Shown: piece after piece, positions 4,970 through 11,407 of the stretch
How positions within the stretch are numbered: the stretch's first letter is position 1
How the letters are laid out: each line of letters starts with the position of its first letter
DNA from: Candidatus Aminicenans sakinawicola JGI OTU-1
Lineage (GTDB): Bacteria; Acidobacteriota; Aminicenantia; Aminicenantales; Aminicenantaceae
Direction: 5' to 3'
DNA length: 11,407 nucleotides
NCBI GenBank assembly: GCA_000493965.1
Contig: AWNV01000007.1
Coordinates: forward strand, 9,168 to 20,574
Made by a program: the position numbers and the translations under genes
The notes under the pieces: model-generated
What the model was told of the DNA's origin: nothing
Seen by the model: only the letters and a program-made list of their open reading frames with translations
Databases searched by the model: none

Positions 4970-7795
4970 ATGCGTTCCATAATTAAGGTTTTTCCACTTT
5001 TTTTATTGTCTGTGCTTTTAATACTGGTAGGATGCAGTCAGATAACAAAGGTACATAAAGAAAGAGCTTTTAAAGTTGATTATGAAAAATATACCCTTGG
5101 CAATGGCCTGGAAGTTATTCTTCATGAGGATAAATCAGATCCGATTATGGCAGTAGCTGTCCAGTACCATGTGGGATCCAACCGGGAAGTCAAGGGGCGC
5201 ACAGGCTTTGCACATCTTTTTGAACATATGATGTTCCAGGAGTCCCAGCACGTAGGCCAGGACCAGTTCTTTAAAAAAATACAAGGGGCCGGCGGAATCC
5301 TGAATGGAGGAACCAGTAATGACGGCACTATTTATTTTGAGGTTGTCCCAAAGAACGCCCTGGAAATGGTTCTCTGGCTTGAAGCTGACAGGATGGGATT
5401 TCTTCGTCCAACGATTACACAGAAGGCATTTGTTAACCAGCAGGGTGTTGTTAAAAATGAAAAAAGGCAGACAGAAGATAACCGCCCTTATGGACACACA
5501 GGTTATGTTATCGGCAGGCTGCTTTATCCTGAAGGACACCCTTACAGCTGGCAGGTCATTGGATCTATGGAAGACCTGACGAATGCATCGCTGAAAGATG
5601 TGCATGATTTTCACAAGAAATGGTACAGGCCGAACAATGCAACTCTGGTTGTAGCCGGGAATTATGACAAGGTGCAGACAAAGGAATGGATTGAAAAATA
5701 TTTTGCTGAGATTCCCTCTGCAGGGAAGATAGAAGACCCAAAGCCTAGGCCCGCCGTTCTTGATAAAGTCAAGATGGCATATTATGAGGATAATTTCGCA
5801 AAATCGCCCGAACTGACAATTGTTTTTCCTGCTGTGGAAGGATATCACCCTGATTCTTATGCCCTGGAATTCCTGGCTCAACTTCTTGCCAGCGGGAAAA
5901 AGGCTCCACTCTACAAGCTGATCGTGGAGGATAAGAAACTGGCGCCTGAAGTCTCCGGATTCCAGATGAGCCTTGAAATTGCTGGCGAATTCCGCATTCG
6001 TGTGCGGGGCTTTCCGGATACGAAGCTCGAGGATGTAAAAGATGCAATCTTTGAAGCCTTTAAAAAGTTCGAAGACGAGGGGTTTTCTGAGAATGATTTG
6101 AACCGGATCAAAGCCAAGACCGAAACCAGTTTCTACAATGCCATGTCGAGCATTCTGGGAAAATCCTTTCAACTTGCCTACTATAATGAATATGCTGGCT
6201 TCCCTGGTTTCATCTCCACCGATTTAGAGAAGACACTGGCTGTGACCAGAGAGGATATATTGCGGGTTTATAATACTTACATCAAGGATAAATACTATGT
6301 AATGACATGTTTTGTCCCTCGGGGAAAGAGCGATTTGATTGTTTCCGGGTCCGAACCATTCACAATTATTGAAGAACCTGTAATGGCTGAAAAACCGGTC
6401 GGAACCGCTGCCGAAGAGGTCAAGATGGAAAAAATTGAGTCATCTTTTGACCGTAACGTTGAGCCTGTAAAAGGATCAAATCCGCAAATTACACTTCCCT
6501 CTATATGGAAAGATAGGCTGAGTAATGGTTTAAATATTTGCGGCATTGAACACACAGAATTACCGCTAGTCCAGTTCTCAGTTACACTCAAAGGGGGTAT
6601 GTTCTTGGATGACTTAAACAAAGTTGGGATAGCAAATCTTGTCAGCCGTCTCATGATGCAGGGCACTAAGAACAAAACTCCGATCGAACTGGAAGAAGCC
6701 ATTGACGATCTGGGTGCCAGAATTTATATGTATACCGGTCGAGAATCTATTACTGTCCGGGCTAACTGCTTGGCCTCTAAGTTTGCCGATGCCTATGCTC
6801 TTGTGGAAGAGATTCTTCTGGAGCCCCGCTGGGATGAGAAGGAATTTGACAGGCTCAAGAAAGAGACAATTGAAGGCATCAACCGGAATATGCTCAATCC
6901 TACGACGTTATCCTATGATGTTTTCAACGGCCTTGTTTATGGGAGCGGGCACATTCTTGGAAAGCCGATCACAGGCACTCTTGAGTCAGTTGAAAATATC
7001 TCTCTTGATGACCTGAAGAATTATTATCAGAAAAACTTCTCATCATCGGTCTCATTTGCAACTGTTGTGGGTGATATTTCTCAGGAAACAGCGGTAAAGA
7101 TGTTCAGGACTCTCGAGGAGAGATGGACGGCAAAGGAGGTGACTTTTCCAGAATATGCGGCACCGGCTCCTCTTGAGAAAGCAGCAGTTTATTTTGTTGA
7201 TGTTCCCAACGCCAGGCAGTCTGTAATACGCATCGGAAATATTTCTCTGGCTTATAATGATCCGGATTATTATCCTGCTGTGGTCATGAATTACACGCTC
7301 GGAGGAAGCTTCAACAGCATTTTAAATATGATCCTGAGGGAAGAGAAGGGATACACGTATGGCGCCCGCTCAAATTTTTCTGGATCCCTCAATTTGGGAA
7401 CATTCTCTGCTTCTTCATCTGTACAGTCCAGAGTCACTCTTGAATCTGTCCAGATATTTAAGGATAAGATGGCCAAATACAGGGAAGGAATATCTTCGGA
7501 AGACCTGCAATTTACTAAGGATGCGCTAGTCAAATCCAATACTCGAAGGTTTGAGACTCTGAGCGCTCTTTGGGGCATGCTGAACACTATGATGACTTAT
7601 GACATTCCTGAAGACTTTATTAAAAAGGAAGAAGAAATCGTGAGAGAAATGACCCTGGAAAGGCACAAAAAACTTGCTCAGGAGTATATTAATCCTGGCA
7701 GAATGATTTATCTTGTTGTGGGCGATGTTGCGACTCAGATGAAAGGCCTTGAAAAGCTGGGCCTTGGAAAACCGATCCTGATCGAGCAGAAATAG
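4970..7795 (+). CDS. M16 family zinc-peptidase lipoprotein, two-repeat form
   Basis: The 941-residue protein begins with a lipoprotein signal: basic start, hydrophobic stretch and lipobox LVGC with Cys22. Ser follows the cysteine, which in E. coli favours the outer membrane. The first M16 unit (about 35-450) has the inverted zinc motif HLFEH (His82, Glu85 catalytic, His86) and the distal zinc ligand Glu164 (VVKNEKR), 78 residues after His86 as in pitrilysin. The second unit (about 510-900) aligns in layout but has GIANLVSRLMM where the zinc motif should be, so it is non-catalytic. It keeps the GYTYGAR substrate-binding motif (794-800). The size matches PqqL-like double M16 proteins (about 930). 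Expected role: peptide or protein-fragment degradation in the periplasm or at the envelope; the substrate is unknown. Start: ATG 4970 lies 5 nt after AAGGAGG; GTG 4967 would be only 2 nt away. Confidence 0.93.
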   Translation: MRSIIKVFPLFLLSVLLILVGCSQITKVHKERAFKVDYEKYTLGNGLEVILHEDKSDPIMAVAVQYHVGSNREVKGRTGFAHLFEHMMFQESQHVGQDQFFKKIQGAGGILNGGTSNDGTIYFEVVPKNALEMVLWLEADRMGFLRPTITQKAFVNQQGVVKNEKRQTEDNRPYGHTGYVIGRLLYPEGHPYSWQVIGSMEDLTNASLKDVHDFHKKWYRPNNATLVVAGNYDKVQTKEWIEKYFAEIPSAGKIEDPKPRPAVLDKVKMAYYEDNFAKSPELTIVFPAVEGYHPDSYALEFLAQLLASGKKAPLYKLIVEDKKLAPEVSGFQMSLEIAGEFRIRVRGFPDTKLEDVKDAIFEAFKKFEDEGFSENDLNRIKAKTETSFYNAMSSILGKSFQLAYYNEYAGFPGFISTDLEKTLAVTREDILRVYNTYIKDKYYVMTCFVPRGKSDLIVSGSEPFTIIEEPVMAEKPVGTAAEEVKMEKIESSFDRNVEPVKGSNPQITLPSIWKDRLSNGLNICGIEHTELPLVQFSVTLKGGMFLDDLNKVGIANLVSRLMMQGTKNKTPIELEEAIDDLGARIYMYTGRESITVRANCLASKFADAYALVEEILLEPRWDEKEFDRLKKETIEGINRNMLNPTTLSYDVFNGLVYGSGHILGKPITGTLESVENISLDDLKNYYQKNFSSSVSFATVVGDISQETAVKMFRTLEERWTAKEVTFPEYAAPAPLEKAAVYFVDVPNARQSVIRIGNISLAYNDPDYYPAVVMNYTLGGSFNSILNMILREEKGYTYGARSNFSGSLNLGTFSASSSVQSRVTLESVQIFKDKMAKYREGISSEDLQFTKDALVKSNTRRFETLSALWGMLNTMMTYDIPEDFIKKEEEIVREMTLERHKKLAQEYINPGRMIYLVVGDVATQMKGLEKLGLGKPILIEQK

Positions 7796-7908
7796 CAGAG
7801 AACTCTGGGGACACGATACTTTATTTTATATAACCCAGTGATTTCAGCCTATTCTGTAATTTCTCCTTCTCTTTTTGTGTTGATATCTTTCAACCATATT
7901 GAGATAAT

Positions 7909-7914
7909 TATAAT
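7909..7914 (+). promoter_or_regulatory. Possible -10 element upstream of serC
   Basis: The 177-nt gap before serC contains a consensus TATAAT here, 58 nt before the start codon. No good -35 lies at 16-18 nt; TCTTTC (7886-7891) is at 17 nt, and the better TTGATA (7880-7885) is too far. The gap is very A+T-rich, so chance matches are likely. I saw no terminator after the M16 gene. Confidence 0.25.
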
Positions 7915-7972
7915 AACTGAATAATTTATATGATATAAACTCATAAAAAATTTCTAATAAGGAGAGTCATCA

Positions 7973-9085
7973 ATGAAACCTGCAATCAAACCTAAAAACT
8001 CATGCTTTTCTTCCGGCCCCTGTGCCAAGCACCCGGATTATTCTCTTGATGAACTCAGAGATGCGCCTTTTGGTCGTTCTCACAGGAGCACTTTGGGAAA
8101 GGGAAAATTAAAAGAATCAATCGAGAGAACAAAAGAAATACTCGGCCTGCCTCCTGATTATCGGGTGGGCATCGTTGCCGGTTCCGATACGGGAGCCTTC
8201 GAGATGGCCATGTGGTCCATGCTTGGACTACGCGGTGTGGATGTATTTGTATGGGAATCATTTAGTAAAGGTTGGGCCACTGATATTCAGCAGCAGCTAA
8301 AACTGGAAAACGTGCGAGTTTTTAAAGCAGAATACGGAAAACTTCCGGATTTTTCCCAGGCCGATTTCAATAATGACGTTGTGTTTGTATGGAACGGTAC
8401 GACAAGCGGTGTTAAGATCCAAAACGGAGACTGGATTCCGAATGACCGTGCCGGTCTGACACTATGTGATGCAACCTCTGCAATTTTTGCAATGGAGATC
8501 CCATATCATAAAATTGATGTCATCACCTATTCCTGGCAGAAAGTACTTGGAGGAGAAGCTGCTCATGGTATTCTTATTCTCTCACCGCGTGCAGTAGAGA
8601 GGATTGAAAGTTATGACCCGCCATGGCCTATGCCGAAAATCTTCCGTATGAAGAAGAAAGGGAAATTCATGGAGGCCATCTTTCAGGGCGCGCCTATCAA
8701 CACTCCTTCCATGCTTGCCAATGAGGATTATCTAGCGGCTTTAAACTGGGTTGAGTCCGTCGGAGGACTGCAGGGATTGATCAGGCGCAGTAATGCCAAT
8801 CTGAAAGTCTGGGAAGATTTCGTAGCGAAACATGATTGGATTACCTTCCTGGCAGAAGATAAAGAGATACGTTCTAACACGAGTGTCTGTTTCAAACTCG
8901 ACCTGCCTGAAGAGAAGTTGAAAGAGCTGGTGAAGATTCTTGCCGATGAGAAGGTAGCCTATGACTGCAGCTCATACCGTGATGCTCCACTTGGTTTGCG
9001 TTTCTGGAGCGGTGCCACAGTTGAAGCCTCTGATCTTGAGATCGTCACACAGTGGCTCGAATGGGCTTACAACGAAGTTAAATGA
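7973..9085 (+). CDS. serC: Phosphoserine aminotransferase, alphaproteobacterial/Methanosarcina type
   Basis: SerC converts 3-phosphohydroxypyruvate and glutamate to phosphoserine and 2-oxoglutarate in serine synthesis, using PLP. The 370-residue sequence matches the distinct subfamily of Alphaproteobacteria and Methanosarcina rather than the E. coli type. Signatures are the opening KPKNSCFSSGPCAKHP, GRSHRS near 35, PLP-Lys190 in SWQKVLGGEAAHG, and INTPSML near 243. Asp166 in LTLCDATSA is the expected partner of the pyridine nitrogen. The ATG follows AAGGAG (7959-7964) with an 8-nt spacer. It has its own 177-nt leader, so it is probably transcribed separately from the M16 gene. The next gene, 103 nt on, is a HAD phosphatase; serA is not in the window. 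Confidence 0.93.
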   Translation: MKPAIKPKNSCFSSGPCAKHPDYSLDELRDAPFGRSHRSTLGKGKLKESIERTKEILGLPPDYRVGIVAGSDTGAFEMAMWSMLGLRGVDVFVWESFSKGWATDIQQQLKLENVRVFKAEYGKLPDFSQADFNNDVVFVWNGTTSGVKIQNGDWIPNDRAGLTLCDATSAIFAMEIPYHKIDVITYSWQKVLGGEAAHGILILSPRAVERIESYDPPWPMPKIFRMKKKGKFMEAIFQGAPINTPSMLANEDYLAALNWVESVGGLQGLIRRSNANLKVWEDFVAKHDWITFLAEDKEIRSNTSVCFKLDLPEEKLKELVKILADEKVAYDCSSYRDAPLGLRFWSGATVEASDLEIVTQWLEWAYNEVK

Positions 9086-9188
9086 ACTTCTGAGGAAATC
9101 TCTTTTCAGAGCTGGCAGTTTTTCAGTTTATGTCTCATGGATTGTATAGGGCTCTCTCTAGATAACAGGGAAAAAGAGGTGAGAATTT

Positions 9189-9872
9189 ATGGAAAATAAA
9201 TTTGATTTCAGAGCGGTTATTTTCGATATGGATGGTACTCTCCTTGATACGCTTGAAGATATTGCCGATTCCATGAATGCTGTTTTGAAAGAAATGGGTT
9301 TTCCTGTCCACAACATTGAGGCATATAAGGCTTTCACAGGCGATGGGATAGTTCCTCTCGTCGAAAGAGCTTTTCCCCCTGAGTCCCGTGATAAGGAGAC
9401 TATCCAGGCTGGGGTAGAGAAGATGCAGAAGGAATACGCCTTGCACTGGTCAAGCAAGACACGTCCTTACAATGGCATCCCTGAACTTCTGGATGAATTG
9501 GTTCAACGCAGGATACAGATGACCATTCTTTCAAATAAGCTGGACAGGTTCACAAAACTGGCTGCGAGAAATTTTTTATCTGCGTGGTCTTTTGCACAGG
9601 TCAAGGGAATAACGCCGTCAATTCCAAAAAAGCCTGCACCAGACGGAGCACTCTTGATTGCCCGTGATCTTGGTTTTAGCCCTGAAGAATTCGTATATAT
9701 AGGGGATACGGATGTCGACATGAAAACAGCCAATGCGGCCGGCATGTTTCCTGTTGGTGCCCTCTGGGGATTCAGGAGCAGAGAGGAGCTTATTGAAAAT
9801 GGTGCTAAAGTTGTGGTTGAGACTCCTCTCGAGGTTTTGAGATTGTTTGATAATGGGAAAATAATATCATGA
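9189..9872 (+). CDS. HAD-superfamily hydrolase, phosphoglycolate-phosphatase type
   Basis: The 227-residue protein has the four HAD motifs. Motif I is FDMDGTLLDT, with nucleophile Asp13 and acid/base Asp15. Motif II is TILSNK (about 112-117). The motif III lysine lies in KKPAPDG (about 142-148), and motif IV is IGDTDVDM (about 170-177). A helical C1-type cap sits between motifs I and II, and the overall look is Gph/PGMB-like. The likely reaction is hydrolysis of a small phosphomonoester such as 2-phosphoglycolate, but HAD substrate specificity cannot be read from these motifs. The ATG follows AGAGGTGAG (9175-9183). It lies 103 nt after serC in the same direction, with no obvious terminator between them, so cotranscription and a role in phosphoserine dephosphorylation are possible but only inferred. 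Confidence 0.87.
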   Translation: MENKFDFRAVIFDMDGTLLDTLEDIADSMNAVLKEMGFPVHNIEAYKAFTGDGIVPLVERAFPPESRDKETIQAGVEKMQKEYALHWSSKTRPYNGIPELLDELVQRRIQMTILSNKLDRFTKLAARNFLSAWSFAQVKGITPSIPKKPAPDGALLIARDLGFSPEEFVYIGDTDVDMKTANAAGMFPVGALWGFRSREELIENGAKVVVETPLEVLRLFDNGKIIS

Positions 9873-9890
9873 ATCGCCCGGCCTGTGAAT

Positions 9891-9938
9891 AATCCAGTTT
9901 AGATAATCTTAATTACCTATAGGTCTTTTGGATTTTTT
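9891..9938 (+). terminator. Possible weak terminator or leader hairpin between the HAD gene and gltX
   Basis: AATCCA (9891-9896) can pair with TGGATT (9929-9934), followed by more T (six in a row, 9933-9938). The long loop contains the 10-bp palindrome ACCTATAGGT (9915-9924). The stem is short and the loop long, so this is a weak prediction. No T-box specifier or antiterminator pattern was seen before gltX. Confidence 0.25.
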
Positions 9939-9959
9939 AAGGGAAATATATTAATATTG

Positions 9960-11407
9960 ATGCTAATGGAAAATATTAGAGTTCGTTTTGCTCCCAGCCC
10001 TACGGGATTTCTCCATGTGGGGAATGCGAGGACAGCTCTGTTTAACTGGCTTTTTGCAAGGCAGCAAGTAGGGATTTTTATTCTCAGGATAGAAGATACT
10101 GATCTTAAAAGGTCGGCTGTTGAATACGAGGAAGAGCTGATAGAAGACCTGAAATGGCTGGGACTGAATTGGGATGAAGGCCCTGACAGGGGAGGAAATT
10201 TCGGTCCTTACAGGCAGTCCCTCCGCCTTGAAATATACAAAATCTACACACAGAGATTGCTGAAAGAAGGGAAAGCGTATTATTGTTTTTGTATGCCAGA
10301 GGAATTGGAAACAGAAAGAAAAAAAGCAATAGCTTCAGGTAAAATGCCAGTTTACAGCGGAAAATGCCGCTCAATACCTAAAGATGAAGCTTTGAGGCGG
10401 ATCGAAGCCGGAGAACAAGCTGCTGTCAGACTCCGCACTCCAGGGAATGGCAGCTTAACTTATATTGACCTGGTCAGAGGGAAGATTGAATTTGACCTGG
10501 GACTGGTCGGGGATCCGGTTATTGTCCGCTCCAGCGGACTCCCTGCTTATAATTATGCTGTGGTCATAGATGATTCTTTGATGGGGATCACTCATGTGAT
10601 TAGAGGGGAAGATCATATTTCCAACACTCCACGTCAGATCCTTACATTTGAGGCTCTCGGTTTTTCCCTCCCGCATTTTGCTCACCTTTCAATGGTTATG
10701 GGGAAGGACAATGCCCGGTTGAGCAAACGCCATGGGGCTACGGCTGTCGGTCAGTTCAAAAAAGACGGGATTCTCTCCTCCGCCCTTTTCAACTATTTAG
10801 CATTGCTTGGATGGACTCCCCCGGGAGGGAGGGAAATTTTAACAAGAGAAGAATTGGCTGAGACTTTTATTCTAAAGAAAGTCAGCCGTTCTTCTGCAAT
10901 TTTTGATTATGACAAACTGCATTGGATAAACCGCCAGCATATGCAAAAACTAGCTTCCAGACAGCAAGCCGAGCTTGCCTATCCTTATTTAAAAGATTCC
11001 GGCCTCATGCCTGAAGTAATGTCCGATGCCCACTGGATATGGCTGGAGAGAGTGGCAGCAAGTTTAATCCAACGTGTAAATCGCTTCTCAGATTTTCCTG
11101 CTCAGGTTGCCATGATTTTCGATTTTTCTCCACAGGATATGGAGCATGAGGCCAAAGAGGAGCTTCGAAAAGATGCGGCTTTACGAGTTATTAAAAGCTT
11201 TAATGAAAAGATCTCTCAAATCAAAGAATTTGATTTTGATAAATTTGCTGTTGTAGCAAAAGAAATCAAGACAGAGACCGGCTGTAAAGGCAAGGATCTT
11301 TACCATCCCCTGCGCATTGCTCTTACCACGAGAGGGTCTGGTCTTGATCTTGATAAATTTATTCCTATAGTCGAACAGGGCGCAAAACTCGACTTCCCTG
11401 TGGCTAT
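9960..11407 (+). CDS. gltX: Glutamyl-tRNA synthetase (3' end outside window)
   Basis: This class I synthetase charges tRNA-Glu with glutamate in the cytosol. The frame is open to the window edge, giving about 482 residues; only a short C-terminal piece should be missing. Motifs, numbered from ATG 9960: PSPTGFLHVGN, with the HIGH equivalent HVGN at 19-22, and LSKRHG, the KMSKS equivalent, at 254-259. A zinc site has Cys109, Cys111, Tyr132 and Cys136, each exactly 11 beyond E. coli Cys98, Cys100, Tyr121 and Cys125. GEDHISNTPRQ and the C-terminal helical anticodon-binding region (KGKDLYHPLRIALT near the end) are also typical. Two in-frame ATGs (9960 and 9966) are possible. AAGGGA (9939-9944) is rather far from both (15 and 21 nt), so the initiation signal is weak. 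Confidence 0.95.
   Translation, partial: MLMENIRVRFAPSPTGFLHVGNARTALFNWLFARQQVGIFILRIEDTDLKRSAVEYEEELIEDLKWLGLNWDEGPDRGGNFGPYRQSLRLEIYKIYTQRLLKEGKAYYCFCMPEELETERKKAIASGKMPVYSGKCRSIPKDEALRRIEAGEQAAVRLRTPGNGSLTYIDLVRGKIEFDLGLVGDPVIVRSSGLPAYNYAVVIDDSLMGITHVIRGEDHISNTPRQILTFEALGFSLPHFAHLSMVMGKDNARLSKRHGATAVGQFKKDGILSSALFNYLALLGWTPPGGREILTREELAETFILKKVSRSSAIFDYDKLHWINRQHMQKLASRQQAELAYPYLKDSGLMPEVMSDAHWIWLERVAASLIQRVNRFSDFPAQVAMIFDFSPQDMEHEAKEELRKDAALRVIKSFNEKISQIKEFDFDKFAVVAKEIKTETGCKGKDLYHPLRIALTTRGSGLDLDKFIPIVEQGAKLDFPVA

Noticed and set aside
5135..6172. A 345-codon open frame on the minus strand inside the M16 gene
   Set aside because: It lies wholly antisense to a strongly supported M16 coding region covering the zinc motif, has no convincing ribosome-binding site, and its Cys/His/Phe-rich translation resembles no protein. 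It is an antisense shadow.
9873..9959. T-box or other riboswitch controlling gltX
   Set aside because: The leader is under 90 nt and shows no T-box consensus or known aptamer core; only a weak long-loop hairpin with a T tract is visible.

Overview
The window (about 11.4 kb, moderate A+T, densely coding, nearly all on the + strand) looks like an ordinary chromosomal housekeeping region of a Gram-negative-type (diderm) bacterium. The diderm call rests on an MCE/MlaD-type lipid-transport protein and on a lipoprotein with a clear lipobox. The phylum cannot be fixed from the sequence. The gene order, the moderate G+C and the alphaproteobacterial/Methanosarcina-type SerC would suit an Acidobacteriota/Aminicenantota-like lineage, but that is a guess.

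Region 1 (1-4444) is one tightly packed transcription unit: the 3' part of an mce/mlaD-like gene, radA, a yacL-type membrane PIN-TRAM gene, ispD and ispF. Junctions are a 1-nt stop/start overlap, a 10-nt gap, a 4-nt ATGA overlap and an 11-nt overlap with a TTG start. This is the classic radA(-disA)-yacL-ispD-ispF(-gltX) neighbourhood of Firmicutes. Here disA is absent, and gltX lies about 5.5 kb downstream, behind four inserted genes. IspD and IspF catalyse two steps of the MEP isoprenoid pathway; RadA acts in recombination.

Region 2 (4445-4969) is the only substantial non-operonic stretch. It holds a weak + strand intrinsic terminator, and a branched potential RNA structure of 79 nt (12-nt outer stem enclosing two hairpins) that on the minus strand is followed by a T8 tract. 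It also holds one small minus-strand gene for a 61-residue single-span membrane protein with a near-perfect Shine-Dalgarno sequence, and a divergent promoter region with an inverted repeat. This is the least explained part of the window.

Region 3 (4970-11407) carries four + strand genes: a double-length M16 zinc-peptidase lipoprotein (first half catalytic, second half lacking the zinc motif), a SerC-type phosphoserine aminotransferase, a HAD hydrolase of the phosphoglycolate-phosphatase type, and a nearly complete glutamyl-tRNA synthetase running off the right edge. The SerC-HAD pairing raises, without proving, the idea that the HAD enzyme supplies a serine-pathway phosphatase.

I found no CRISPR array, insertion sequence, rRNA or tRNA. 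No clearly new multi-gene system is visible. The best leads are the structured element plus small membrane protein in 4499-4823, and the unusual C-terminal domain of the MCE protein.
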